Positions 36,778-46,735 of a stretch of DNA of 64,000 nucleotides are shown here, one piece after another (within the stretch, counting starts at the first letter, position 1; every line of letters begins with the position of its first letter). The notes beneath the pieces were generated by a model. It had not been told where the DNA came from, searched no databases, and saw only the letters and a program-made list of their open reading frames with translations. Made by a program: the position numbers and the translations under genes. Source of the DNA: a bacterium (lineage in GTDB: Bacteria; Bacteroidota; Ignavibacteria; Ignavibacteriales; Ignavibacteriaceae); the NCBI GenBank assembly GCA_016716565.1, contig JADJWC010000002.1:434001-498000 (forward strand). The letters run 5' to 3'.

Positions 36778-38750
36778 CTATTTCAACAGTATCATCTTCT
36801 TCGTCTCAACATAGTTTCCAACTTTGATTTGATAAAAATAAATTCCGCTTGGTAGATCATTTGCATACCAGGTTATTTCGTATCTACCTGCTTGCTTTTC
36901 TTCATTAACTAATGTTTCTATCACGTTGCCAAGTATACCATAAATCCTGATTTCAACATTCGAACTTTGTGGGATTGTGTATTGCATTTTAGTATTCGGA
37001 TTGAATGGGTTGGTATTTGGTAGCGATATTGTAAATAGTTACCACTGTAATCCAAATTCATCAGAGTTTTTCCAAGTGTACCTTTTAAACGGGGAACAAG
37101 TTTATCTTTAACAGTATTATAAAGAGTATCCTGATCATTTATTTCCGGGTTACCATCTTCGTTCACAAGACACTCTATATAAACATCTGATGAACAATGA
37201 TTAATATACTGAACAAAGGAATCAAACCACTCAAAAATGATTCCATTAGAACCGTGAGCAAGAGAAAGCATAATCATCGAAGTAAGTTCTGGTGTTTTTG
37301 GTTTCCGCCAAATGCACCATTCTGGCGGATTATTCGGGTAATTTGTTCGGAGACCAAAAGTCTGAGCCTTAAACCAGAAACTTGAATCAACCGCACTGGT
37401 TCTTTGAAAATTAAATCTCAACCATTCAAAATCCTGATAACGAATTGCTGGCCAATTTGGTGAAGCAGGATACATTCCAAGTATTATTTTCTCCGGCTTT
37501 GCTATGTTATAAAACATTTCTATTTCATCTTCTCCGTTTACATCAAGTGTGTGCCACCAAGAAGGATCAAAATGAACTACCAAAGGCGGTGCCTGGACGC
37601 TTCTTATCAATTCATCAACTACACGAATGGGTGTATAGCAATCTATTGAGTAAGGCTCATCTGTTCCACCCCAATATATTATGTTGTCCCAGCCCATAGT
37701 CTTAAAACTATCTGCGTACGATTTAATATTTTGAATTGTCTGAGCAGCTGTTAATGAATCATACATAAAAGCGTTCCACCCATCATTATCGTAAACTTCA
37801 GCGTAATCAATGTAAAGAGTACAGAGAGTATCTGTTCTCAGCCAGTCTACCCAGAATTGTATGCCTGTAAATGATTCCCAGTCTATAAAGTTTACGGCTA
37901 ATGAGGAACCTTCCATTAGTGAAAATTTTTCTGGCAAAATGAATCCCGGGTAATATTCATACCATCCTGAGAGTGGATTTGGATGCAAGTAGAAATCATC
38001 AAAATTTCCGTTAGTATCAAAATCCCCGACCTTCAGAGTTCTTGCTATAAAGGTAGAATCATAATGAAGGCTATCATTTGGATTTTTATATCTAAATACT
38101 ACCTTTATTACACAGACATCCTCATTTATACTTGCATAGCCGTGATTATCCAACGCCATTCGGAATCTTGGTGTATATTTTAAATCATACCGATCATAAT
38201 TTTGATACCAGCGCTTATATAATTTATCTTGCCTGTAATGTGGTCCATACATCAATGAACACGCGGGTGAAGTCAATCCTTCGGTTGACCAGCATTTTTT
38301 CCCCCTCCAGGTAGCAGTATCTCCGAATGTCGTACTTGGATTATTATAGTCATAATGCTTAAACCCAACTCTTTCCGGATTCTCCTGATTTTGTTCTGCT
38401 TCCCATTTTGAATAGTAAGCTGATGAGTAATGATATATATATTCAAACTCATTTTTATCATTATATGCAATCAGGTTATAAATTTCCAGCGGTTCCTTTG
38501 TATCATTATCAGCTCGATGCCATATTGTATTAAATCCTGTAGCCTCATAACGAATGCGCATATTAGAATTTGTTAGTAGTGTATTTTTGACTGGTGCACC
38601 GACAGTGAACTCTTCAGACGGCTTTTGTTCCTGTGCTAATGCTGTTGCGTTAAATAGTAATAAAGCAGTAATTATCCGTCCGCTTTTACAAAGCGAGATA
38701 AACCCTCTTGGATAAAACAAGTAATACAGGTGATGAATATTTTGTTTCAT
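36778..38750 (-). CDS. Large secreted protein with T9SS sorting domain, frameshifted
   Basis: About 657 residues once one base is added to the A run at 37033-37035 (T run on the coding strand). This joins the main body to 'ISLPNTNPFNPNTKMQYTIP' and the sorting domain ('GILGNVIETLVNEEKQAGRY...SGIYFYQIKVGNYVETKKM'). The body has a signal peptide, aromatic-rich beta N-domain and a central region with 'WDNIIYWGGTDEPYSI' and 'PLVVHFDPSWWHTLDVNG' suggestive of a TIM-barrel glycoside hydrolase, but I recognise no family. An adjacent complex repeat lies upstream. Possibly a surface carbohydrate-active enzyme; uncertain. Confidence 0.7.
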
Positions 38751-38791
38751 AAGTCCTCCCGATTTTTATGTGTGAATGTAGTTAATTAATC

Positions 38792-38925
38792 CTGTCAGAT
38801 TCCGGACAACCTGCCTGTTGGACAGGCAGGGCCGGAATGACAGCGCTATGTCATTCTGAGCAATAGCGAAGAATCTCACTCATAACTTCTTTAGAATCTT
38901 CATCCTTTCAGGACTCAGAATGACA
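38792..38925. repeat. Composite palindromic intergenic repeat
   Basis: Part one is a nested palindrome (38792-38843): CTGTCA, TTCCGG, CCTGCCTGT, three-base loop, and the complements in reverse order. Part two is a 12-base inverted pair TGTCATTCTGAG / CTCAGAATGACA (38849-38860 and 38914-38925). It fills the gap between two T9SS cargo genes and is typical of small non-coding mobile palindromes in this group. Confidence 0.75.
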
Positions 38926-38929
38926 GTTG

Positions 38930-40798
38930 TTATTTTATGTAAATCATTTTCTTTATATCTGAAAAAACAGGAATATTATTTTCACCTTTTACAAAAATTT
39001 GATAAATGTATACTCCCGAAGCTAGATTCTTGATACTGGATTCTGAATGCTGGTTATTCGATGCAGAGAATTCTACTTCGTAGTAACCTGCTTCTTGAAC
39101 TTCATTTACTAATACATTAACCAACTCTCCTTTTATATCATAAACGTACAGCTTTACATTTCCTCTCTCTTTCAACTTGTAGCCTATCTTTGTACTAGGA
39201 TTGAATGGGTTCGGATAGTTTTGATACAGGATGTAATTGTTAACCGGCACCCATCCATTCTTTACGGGCACTAGTTTTACTGAAACCTGCTCTGATGGAT
39301 TTGATTCATTCCCCTGATTATCTACGGCTGTAAGTTTGTAGTAAAGGGTTTCAACATTTGACGGAAATGTATGGTAATAAAATGTATCGGTAATTGAAGC
39401 AATAAGCTTTGTCGAATCTAAAGTGAAGTCAAATGTAGTATCTCTATAAACATTATAATAACTGAAATCTGATTCTGTGGTTTTATTCCAGTTTAATTTT
39501 ATCAGACTGTCAACATTCGCTGTAAGATTAACAGGAGACCTTGGTGGAAGATCAACATAAAAATAACTTTCCCCATAAGGTCCTCCGTAAAGTCCGATGT
39601 CACTTCTTGTGCTGTCTTTATCCAGAATATTCGGATCTCCTGCATCAATTAGAGGAGAAAATTTTTGAAGATGAAAATCTAAATCACCCTGTGTCGTGTC
39701 ATCATTTACTATCATTGGGTTAACCGAGAGGTTTGTTGTGTCTGGAGTAATGCCCGAATAAATTACACTGCTGTTCCATACGTTATTATATTGGTATTTA
39801 AAATTTCCTCCTGAAAATGCTGATATCCATCCTTGAGCATCTGTTACCCCATTATTTTTTGCTTGATCATCAGGTCCCATTAAGATTATATAATCTTCGT
39901 AAATGCCAACAATATGATTATTTTTTATCTTCAGGTATTGTGCACCATAATTACGTAAACCGGTAACTGACTCAATTCCACTTTTCGTAAAAATTAAATT
40001 ATTGTAAACATATGCTGAATCAGATGTAGAAAATCTCATTCCTACCCCACCATAAGGTGGTCCAAAAAATATAAAATTATTAGTTATAGTCGGTCTTGCA
40101 CCTATATTTTTATAAATACCATAAGAATTTGTTTCAATATAATTTGAATCTATTATCGATCTGTAATTGCTGTTAAAGGCTTCTATATATACACCATCCA
40201 CCACTTGTGAATTCTGATCAGTATATATAAAATTCCTGCGTATATTTGAACCAGAATTAAAAATCCATACTCCTCTTGTTTTTATATTTTCAAGTAGGTT
40301 ATTGTAAACCAGAGGATTAGAATATCGAATATAAATTCCCAGTGATGCATTTACTATTCTATTTGAGGTAATACAACTGCCATACCCATTCTGATTAGCT
40401 TGTATACCCCAAGTATTTAAAGTATTTGGTAATAGTATTTTAAATCCTTTTAACAAGCAGGTGTCTTTAATTTGAACTGCAGGAATTCCTGTAGCAGATA
40501 AATAAATTACACAACTGTCCATTCCTGCGCCAATAAGTGACAACCCCGGTATCATAACAACCTGCTCTTCATAAACTCCGTTGGCTACGTAAATGGTATC
40601 ACCAAAGACACAAATGTTAATGCACTTCTGTATGCTGTCTGCGGCTGTTTCCCAGCTAGTGTAGGGTGGTATGCTAAGTCCGGTTTTGCTAACGTATCTT
40701 ATCGTAGCGTTAAGTTGTAAGCTGTAAGCGATAAACAACGTAATTAATAAAAGGAAGAAAAGAGATAAGTTTATTTTGCAGGAAAAATTGGGTCGCAT
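38930..40798 (-). CDS. Right-handed beta-helix protein with fibronectin-like and T9SS sorting domains
   Basis: A 622-residue secreted protein: signal peptide (about 1-31), parallel beta-helix of the pectate-lyase/NosD type (about 45-400, repeats such as 'GIYIRYSNPLVYNNLLENI' and 'YGIYKNIGARPTITNNFIF'), a fibronectin type III-like module (about 420-505, 'SPVNLTANVDSLIKLNWNKT'), and a sorting domain starting 'NYPNPFNPSTKIGYKL'. In the last domain ten residues (encoded by 39026-39055) are inserted between 'SASN' and 'LASGVYIY' and look repeat-derived. Probably a cell-surface carbohydrate-binding or -degrading protein. Confidence 0.82.
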   Translation of the reverse strand: MRPNFSCKINLSLFFLLLITLFIAYSLQLNATIRYVSKTGLSIPPYTSWETAADSIQKCINICVFGDTIYVANGVYEEQVVMIPGLSLIGAGMDSCVIYLSATGIPAVQIKDTCLLKGFKILLPNTLNTWGIQANQNGYGSCITSNRIVNASLGIYIRYSNPLVYNNLLENIKTRGVWIFNSGSNIRRNFIYTDQNSQVVDGVYIEAFNSNYRSIIDSNYIETNSYGIYKNIGARPTITNNFIFFGPPYGGVGMRFSTSDSAYVYNNLIFTKSGIESVTGLRNYGAQYLKIKNNHIVGIYEDYIILMGPDDQAKNNGVTDAQGWISAFSGGNFKYQYNNVWNSSVIYSGITPDTTNLSVNPMIVNDDTTQGDLDFHLQKFSPLIDAGDPNILDKDSTRSDIGLYGGPYGESYFYVDLPPRSPVNLTANVDSLIKLNWNKTTESDFSYYNVYRDTTFDFTLDSTKLIASITDTFYYHTFPSNVETLYYKLTAVDNQGNESNPSEQVSVKLVPVKNGWVPVNNYILYQNYPNPFNPSTKIGYKLKERGNVKLYVYDIKGELVNVLVNEVQEAGYYEVEFSASNNQHSESSIKNLASGVYIYQIFVKGENNIPVFSDIKKMIYIK

Positions 40799-41119
40799 AT
40801 AGTTACCCTTTTTTTGTTTGCAAATTAGGAAATTATTTTGAGAAAGGCGAGAGTTACGCAGTTATGGATATCTCTGCCATTATTACCAAACAGTGTTCAA
40901 AATTTATTAAGGCAAAATGCGAAAACGCTAAAATTTCAAACATCTGAGATTAGTCTATAATTTCGCTACAATTTCGGTCAAATTCCGTTCTAATTATACT
41001 CATATTGTTTTCGCTTAAAATTTGTCTGAAATTCTGGCAGAGTTGCATTCTTTAGTTTCACGTTATTACAGGTATTTAAATATGTTTTTTGAATCAGGTA
41101 TTATCAGCTATCAGTAATA
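40799..41119. other. Intergenic region, nothing recognised
   Basis: A 320-base AT-rich gap upstream of the beta-helix gene (whose start is at 40798). No open frame, RNA family or clear repeat was seen; it probably carries the promoter of that gene. Confidence 0.4.
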
Positions 41120-41122
41120 AAA

Positions 41123-41144
41123 AAGGCGATCCGATGATCGCCTT
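41123..41144 (-). terminator. Terminator of glyS
   Basis: An eight-base stem AAGGCGAT/ATCGCCTT with six-base loop, followed by six T on the minus strand, 26 bases after the glyS stop. Confidence 0.85.
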
Positions 41145-41169
41145 AGAAATACAAAATAAAGTAATAAAT

Positions 41170-42690
41170 TTAAGCTGTATGCAATTTGTTTAGTAGATAT
41201 ACCGAAAGCTTATCAACCCCAACTCTTTCCTGCACCATTGTATCTCTTTCACGAACGGTTACAGTCTGGTCTTCGAGAGTTTGAGTATCGACAGTTATGC
41301 AAAACGGAGTTCCGGCTTCATCCTGTCTGCGGTATCTTCTCCCAACAGCACCTTTGTCATCATAAAAAACCCGGAAAGATTTTCTTAAATCGGTTTCAAT
41401 CTTTCTTGAAATTTCAGGCATACCGTCTTTGTTAACCAGGGGAAAGATTGCAGCTTTTATTGGTGCAAGTCTCGGATGGAATTTGAGAACGGAACGAAGT
41501 TCACCATTCACCTCTTCTTCATAATATGCATCGACTAAAAATGCCATAAAAGATCTGCTTGCACCGGCAGAAGTTTCAATTATGAATGGAATAAATTTTT
41601 CTTTCGCCTGCTCATCAAAATATTTTAATGATTTGCCTGAGAATTCTTCGTGCCTGCTGAGATCATAGTTTGTTCTGTTGTGAATTCCTTCAATCTCTCC
41701 CCATCCGAATGGAAATTCATATTCAATATCAACAGCTTCTTTTGCATAATGTGCAAGCTTATCTGCCGGATGATCGTGGTAACGTAATTTGGTTGGAGTC
41801 ATACCCATTCTCTTAAACCAATCGAGCCGTTCTGCTTTCCAGTAATCGTAAAATTTTTTGTCTTCACCTTCTTTTACAAAGTATTGCATTTCCATCTGCT
41901 CAAACTCGCGTGTACGGAAAAGAAAATTTTTCGTGTTTATTTCATTACGGAATGCTTTTCCGATTTGAGCAATTCCAAACGGAAGTTTTTGTCGGGAAGA
42001 TCCCTGAACATTCAAAAAGTTTACGAATATTCCCTGAGCTGTTTCCGGTCTTAAATAAACTACTGAGCCAGTATCTTCAACAGGACCGATAAAAGTTTTA
42101 AACATCAGGTTGAATTTTCGTGCATCTGTGAATGTTCCCTTGTTGCCACACTGAGGACAGTTTAATTGTGCAAGCAGCAACTTTGAAATCTCAGCATCTT
42201 CAAGCAATAGTGTGAAAGGATTTTCCTGACCGGAATTATTAATCTTCTTATCAATCTTTTTTAAAAGTCGTTCATCACTCTTCAAATTTTCTTTCAACTC
42301 TTGTATTGCTTTATCTTTTTTCTTGTCAGCATATGAATCTCCAAGAACATCCAACCTGAATCGTGCTTTACATTGTTTGCAGTCAATCATAGGGTCAGTA
42401 AAATTCTCAACGTGACCTGAAGCTTCCCAAACTTTCGGATGCATTAAAATAGATGCATCAATTCCTTCAACATCTTCGCGGTAAGTCATTGTTTTCCACC
42501 ATTCGCTTTTAATATTGTTGAGAAGCTCAACACCGAGCGGACCGTAATCCCAGCAGCCGTTAAGTCCGCCGTAAATTTCACTAGATTGAAAAACAAATCC
42601 TCTTCTTTTAGCAAGAGAAACAATTTTTTCTAAAAGGTTATCTTGTGTGTTATTTTTACTAGAAATGGTCAAATCCTCCGTTAAAATCAA
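41170..42690 (-). CDS. glyS: Glycyl-tRNA synthetase (alpha2 type)
   Basis: A 506-residue class II synthetase that charges tRNA-Gly. Landmarks: 'GGLNGCWDYGPLGVELLNNI' near the start (motif 1 area), 'YLRPETAQGIFVNF', motif 2 'FRTREFEQMEMQYF', 'EIEGIHNRTNYDLSRH' and the C-terminal anticodon-binding domain with 'GRRYRRQDEAGTPFCITVD'. This is the single-chain eukaryote/archaea-like form, also used by Bacteroidota, not the alpha2beta2 form of E. coli. Single-gene unit with its own terminator. Confidence 0.97.
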   Translation of the reverse strand: MILTEDLTISSKNNTQDNLLEKIVSLAKRRGFVFQSSEIYGGLNGCWDYGPLGVELLNNIKSEWWKTMTYREDVEGIDASILMHPKVWEASGHVENFTDPMIDCKQCKARFRLDVLGDSYADKKKDKAIQELKENLKSDERLLKKIDKKINNSGQENPFTLLLEDAEISKLLLAQLNCPQCGNKGTFTDARKFNLMFKTFIGPVEDTGSVVYLRPETAQGIFVNFLNVQGSSRQKLPFGIAQIGKAFRNEINTKNFLFRTREFEQMEMQYFVKEGEDKKFYDYWKAERLDWFKRMGMTPTKLRYHDHPADKLAHYAKEAVDIEYEFPFGWGEIEGIHNRTNYDLSRHEEFSGKSLKYFDEQAKEKFIPFIIETSAGASRSFMAFLVDAYYEEEVNGELRSVLKFHPRLAPIKAAIFPLVNKDGMPEISRKIETDLRKSFRVFYDDKGAVGRRYRRQDEAGTPFCITVDTQTLEDQTVTVRERDTMVQERVGVDKLSVYLLNKLHTA

Positions 42691-42817
42691 AATTTCGGGT
42701 GTGAATATAACAAAGATTAGCGAGAGAATTCAGAGAATTATTTTCCTGAAATGTATTATATCTATATAACTATTTCTTTCCTTTTATTTATTTTTTCACA
42801 TCAAATTCGAGGGACAA

Positions 42818-43429
42818 ATGATAAAAGCACTATTACCTAAGGAAGAGAAGTATTTTGACGACTTCAGGGAGATGATTTCCCACATCCAGCAGATGGCAAA
42901 GTACACCGAACAGCTTTTTGCAGATGAACTCGTTGACAAGAACCACTACCTCAATATCAAACCTTTAGAACTAAGATGCGATGAAATTTCATCACGTATT
43001 GTAAAAAGACTAAATAAAACTTTTATCACTCCGTTTGACCGCGAAGATATTTTCGCACTTATAAAAAGAATGGATGATATCAGCGATATGCTTTTAGGAG
43101 CTGCTGCACGAATTGAAACTTTTCACATCACAAAAAAAATACCTCACGCCGATAAGCTCGCCTCGATTATATACAAACAGTCACAAGAACTTGGAGTTGC
43201 AATCCAGGATCTGAAAGCAAGACGGATCAACGAGACAAAAGCAGTAAAGGATCTTGAATCCGAAGCAGATACTGTGTACAGAAATGCTATGCAGGAACTC
43301 TTTGCAAATGAAAAAGATGCAATCGAACTAATAAAGAAAAAGGAAGTGCTCGATATTCTGGAAAGAACTTCTGACCGTTGTCAGTCTGTTGCAAATGTCA
43401 TTCTTTCCATCTTCATCAAAAATGCATAA
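42818..43429 (+). CDS. DUF47 (PhoU-like) PiT accessory protein
   Basis: A 203-residue all-helical protein of the DUF47/PhoU-like family ('LLPKEEKYFDDFREMISHIQQMAKYTEQLF', key start 'LLPKEEKYFDDF'). Members sit next to PiT transporters and modulate phosphate uptake. Six bases separate it from the pit gene. Repeated acidic patches ('EADTVYRNAM', 'DDISDML') would bind metal as in PhoU. Confidence 0.92.
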   Translation: MIKALLPKEEKYFDDFREMISHIQQMAKYTEQLFADELVDKNHYLNIKPLELRCDEISSRIVKRLNKTFITPFDREDIFALIKRMDDISDMLLGAAARIETFHITKKIPHADKLASIIYKQSQELGVAIQDLKARRINETKAVKDLESEADTVYRNAMQELFANEKDAIELIKKKEVLDILERTSDRCQSVANVILSIFIKNA

Positions 43430-43435
43430 GCTTTA

Positions 43436-44431
43436 ATGGAATTTGTAATCTTCATTATTATCCTTGCGCTTGTCTTCGATTTCTATAACGGAATGAATGA
43501 TGCTGCAAACTCAATCGCCACAGTGGTTGCGACTCGTGTTCTCAGTCCGTTTCAGGCAGTTGCGTGGGCAGCATTTTTTAATTTCATCGCGGCTTTTGCT
43601 TTCGGCGTTAGCGTTGCAACTACAATCGGTAAAGGTATTGTCGATGTAGCTATTGTTGATAATTTTGTTATTCTTTCCGGACTTATTGGTGCAATTATCC
43701 TAACGGCTACAGCAACACATTTTGGTTTACCCATAAGTGTTTCTCACTCGATTATTGGCGGTTATGGCGGGGCCGCCATAGCTAAAGCAGGATTTAGCGC
43801 CCTAATTATATCAGGATATACAAAGGTTGCAATCTTCATTTTTGCAGCACCACTGATTGGAATGGTGATGGCGTATATTTTTTCAATCATCACTCTGTGG
43901 ATAGTAAGGAACAAACAGCCTAGGAAAGTAGATAAATATTTCCGTAAACTTCAACTTGTCTCTGCTGCGCTTTATAGTTTAAGTCATGGATCTAACGATG
44001 CACAAAAAACAATTGGTATAATTACAATCGTACTTTTTACAAACGGTTTGTTAGGTGATGTATTCCGTGTTCCGTTTTATGTTATCATCATGAGTCATGC
44101 AGTAATCGCTTTGGGAACATTAGTTGGTGGTTGGAAAGTGATCCGAACACTGGGAATGCGAGTAACCAAGCTAAATCCATTCGGCGGATTCAGTGCTGAA
44201 ACTTCTGCGGGATTAACAATTATCGGGGCAACAATTTTTGGAATACCAGTAAGTACAACTCACACTATCACAGGTTCAATAATCGGAGTTGGATCTGTAA
44301 AAGGTGTCTCAGCAGTACGATGGGGAGTGGCAAAAAATATTTTGTGGGCGTGGGTGCTTACTATTCCGGTCTCAGCTATCAGCGCAATGATAACTTATGA
44401 AATAGTGATTTACGTTCAAACTCTTCTCTGA
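43436..44431 (+). CDS. pit: PiT-family inorganic phosphate transporter
   Basis: A 331-residue membrane protein with about ten segments and the two duplicated PiT signatures: 'DFYNGMNDAANSIATVVATRVLS' near residue 16 (core 'NGMNDAANSIATVVATR') and 'SHGSNDAQKTIG' near residue 184. Low-affinity phosphate/cation symporter. Co-transcribed with the DUF47 gene. The stop lies three bases from the converging DUF2520 gene. Confidence 0.96.
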   Translation: MEFVIFIIILALVFDFYNGMNDAANSIATVVATRVLSPFQAVAWAAFFNFIAAFAFGVSVATTIGKGIVDVAIVDNFVILSGLIGAIILTATATHFGLPISVSHSIIGGYGGAAIAKAGFSALIISGYTKVAIFIFAAPLIGMVMAYIFSIITLWIVRNKQPRKVDKYFRKLQLVSAALYSLSHGSNDAQKTIGIITIVLFTNGLLGDVFRVPFYVIIMSHAVIALGTLVGGWKVIRTLGMRVTKLNPFGGFSAETSAGLTIIGATIFGIPVSTTHTITGSIIGVGSVKGVSAVRWGVAKNILWAWVLTIPVSAISAMITYEIVIYVQTLL

Positions 44432-44433
44432 AG

Positions 44434-45333
44434 TTACTTTCGAATCTCCTCAGATAACAATTTCTTAATGCGGCGATGTTTATCACTCAACTTTCCATAC
44501 TTAGCTTTTACGACCTCAAGAAGTGAAATGGACTGGATGATATAATTCTTCCTCAGAAGTTTTAAATGATTGCTTTTAGTTTTCTTTATCTCAGCATTTA
44601 ATGCCTCAAGATGTTTCCTGATTGCATAAACATCTCCTCTGTCAATTGGACCTGAAAGTGCTTTCGCAGGAGATAACCTAAAAACATTATCAAGTGCAGA
44701 TTGAGTTGTCTTTCTAAGAATATTCTTCGGAGCATTATTTTTTGAAGATATCAGAGAGAAAGCGTTGAAAAGATTTCCAACTAAAAAATTTGAGCTGTGA
44801 ACTGCTGCAATATGCTGAAAGACTTTTTGCTCGGACGTGATCCTGTGAGGTTTCAATTTTAACTTTTTGCACAACTGGAGCAAGAAAAATCTCGCTCGCT
44901 TATTATCCGTTTCAATTGATGCGGGTGAATTTTTTATATCAACCACATCTTTTGATGGGAATGGTCTGATGATATGCAGTGAACCGACTCCACAACCCTT
45001 CATCGATAAAGATTGTAATGCAGAAATATTTTCGACACCGGAAAAGTGAATGCAGATTTTATCTTTAAATTCATTTATTATTCTTGACAATGCATCTGCA
45101 GTCTTTTTGATTTCACCATCGGGAACTGTTAAAAAGAATATGTTCACATCGGATGGAATTTTTTTCAGATTATTTGAAAATAACGGAATTGAAAATTTAT
45201 TTACAAGAGTTTTTGCAGAGGATAATTTTCTGCTGACAACTATATGAACATCGTATCCTGATTTAATTATAGCAGATGTGAGTGAATACGCAAGTTTGCC
45301 GGCACCGATTATTGCTATTTTTTGCTTTGTCAA
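44434..45333 (-). CDS. Rossmann-fold DUF2520 protein
   Basis: A 299-residue protein with an N-terminal NAD(P)-binding fold ('IAIIGAGKLAYSLTSAIIKSGYDV', glycine motif G-x-G-x-x-A) and a C-terminal helical DUF2520 domain, like oxidoreductases of the P5C-reductase/6-phosphogluconate dehydrogenase group. 'GSLHIIRPFPS' resembles the central substrate loop. Reaction unknown. Last gene of an operon with MEMO, AMMECR1, DUF4905 and tryptophanase; five bases separate it from the MEMO gene. Confidence 0.85.
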   Translation of the reverse strand: MTKQKIAIIGAGKLAYSLTSAIIKSGYDVHIVVSRKLSSAKTLVNKFSIPLFSNNLKKIPSDVNIFFLTVPDGEIKKTADALSRIINEFKDKICIHFSGVENISALQSLSMKGCGVGSLHIIRPFPSKDVVDIKNSPASIETDNKRARFFLLQLCKKLKLKPHRITSEQKVFQHIAAVHSSNFLVGNLFNAFSLISSKNNAPKNILRKTTQSALDNVFRLSPAKALSGPIDRGDVYAIRKHLEALNAEIKKTKSNHLKLLRKNYIIQSISLLEVVKAKYGKLSDKHRRIKKLLSEEIRK

Positions 45334-45338
45334 GCTGG

Positions 45339-46160
45339 TTAATCTCCGTAAAAAACTGCAGAGAGATAGCCAACTACTTCTGAGTTATCACCAGTTACAT
45401 CTCCTGAATCTGTCCTGCTTAGTACCATCGAATGCCTGATGTTCTTCAGGTTCGCTGCTTTCATCAAAGCAACAATTGGTCCTCCGCCGCAAGCTTCGCA
45501 AGTATGATTTTCAAGATCAAACTGCAGCGATTCGTAATCAAATTCTCTCACTCTCTTTTCAACAATTGAATCGAGTCTGTCAGCCTGGCTTTTATTATAG
45601 AAATGAGAAAGATCAGAACTTGCAACAATCAAAGTTTCATTATCTGATATTTCCGAGAGTCTTTTTGCAAGTGTATCGATGTTTCTTTTCGACTGATCGC
45701 CCATCACAACAGGAACAATTTTAAAACCTTTTAACACTGACTGCAGAAATGGAAGCTGTACTTCCAGAGCGTGTTCTCTTCTGTGTCCTTCGTATCCTTT
45801 GAAAATTATTCCGTCACTGGTCTCAAGCTTTTCACGAAATTCGTTATCAACCTTCAAAATACCGAGCGGAGTTTCATACGCATCACCTTCAAATAGACTG
45901 ATGCCTGGAAAATATTCGCTGTGGCTTGGTGAGATAATAACAACAGTTTTATAATTTTTTCCGATTAAAAGATTATAAGCATGCGCGGCAGTTTTTCCCG
46001 AGTAAACATAACCAGCGTGAGGTGAAACAATTCCAAAGACGTTATCAATTTTTTCTTTTGGCTTTGTAACATCCAGCATAAGGGAAATATCTTTTTTCAA
46101 TTTATCAGGATTTGCGGGATAGAAATATCCGGCTACCTGAGCTGGTCTCACATAATTCAT
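45339..46160 (-). CDS. MEMO1-family protein (AmmeMemoRadiSam system B)
   Basis: A 273-residue protein of the MEMO family, relatives of extradiol dioxygenases. Conserved: 'VRPAQVAGYFYPANPDKL', 'GIVSPHAGYVYSGKTAAHAY' (metal His), 'IISPSHSEYFPGISLF', and 'SSDLSHFYNKSQAD'. Overlaps AMMECR1 by four bases. In many prokaryotes MEMO, AMMECR1 and a radical SAM enzyme form the predicted AmmeMemoRadiSam system; no radical SAM gene is in this window. Confidence 0.92.
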   Translation of the reverse strand: MNYVRPAQVAGYFYPANPDKLKKDISLMLDVTKPKEKIDNVFGIVSPHAGYVYSGKTAAHAYNLLIGKNYKTVVIISPSHSEYFPGISLFEGDAYETPLGILKVDNEFREKLETSDGIIFKGYEGHRREHALEVQLPFLQSVLKGFKIVPVVMGDQSKRNIDTLAKRLSEISDNETLIVASSDLSHFYNKSQADRLDSIVEKRVREFDYESLQFDLENHTCEACGGGPIVALMKAANLKNIRHSMVLSRTDSGDVTGDNSEVVGYLSAVFYGD

Positions 46161-46735
46161 TTTCTACCTCCAATTTCTTCTTCAGAAAAAACGATAGCAG
46201 TGAAGACTTTTATGTTTAGCATCCTTTCCTTCCAGTAACTTCCGTAGAGCCCTGCTTTGTGGCAGAGTGCTGTAAGAAATTGTGCACGGTTATAATTTTG
46301 TTCAGTTGCAACCTGCGGAAGAAGAACCGCTCTTCCACCTTCATCAAGAAGCAAACCATGTTTTCCGACTTCAATTTTATCATAACTTTTTATCGGCTCA
46401 AATTCAGAGAGAACTGATATTTCAATTTGAACTTCATCGAGTTCATCCCTATTCAATTCAGAAAATCTTGGATCACCAAATGCAGCATGTTTCGCAGCAT
46501 CAACTATAATTTCAAATAATGGTTTGTTAGCAATAATGTATCCAATGCATCCACGAAGCTCTTTGTTAATATGAAGCGTGACGAACGCACCCAATTTCAT
46601 CTTAAGTTTTGGATAAGCTTTGTAGTCAATTGCAGTAACATCACTTTCACTAAACTCCTGCAGGATAGATTCCCTTGCAGCATTTAACAATATTTTCTTT
46701 TCTTCATCAGATAATTCCATTTCAACCCCATTCAA
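46157..46735 (-). CDS. AMMECR1 domain protein (AmmeMemoRadiSam system A)
   Basis: A 192-residue AMMECR1-family protein with the hexamotif 'LRGCIGYI' (about 79-86) and 'HAAFGDPRFSELNRDEL', 'QIEISVLSEFEPI'. The start overlaps the DUF4905 gene and the end overlaps MEMO. The best-known human relative is AMMECR1; the biochemical role remains unclear. Confidence 0.93.
   Translation of the reverse strand: MNGVEMELSDEEKKILLNAARESILQEFSESDVTAIDYKAYPKLKMKLGAFVTLHINKELRGCIGYIIANKPLFEIIVDAAKHAAFGDPRFSELNRDELDEVQIEISVLSEFEPIKSYDKIEVGKHGLLLDEGGRAVLLPQVATEQNYNRAQFLTALCHKAGLYGSYWKERMLNIKVFTAIVFSEEEIGGRK

Noticed and set aside
36778..36987. A free-standing 69-residue protein
   Set aside because: It is the sorting domain of the frameshifted cargo protein, not an independent gene.
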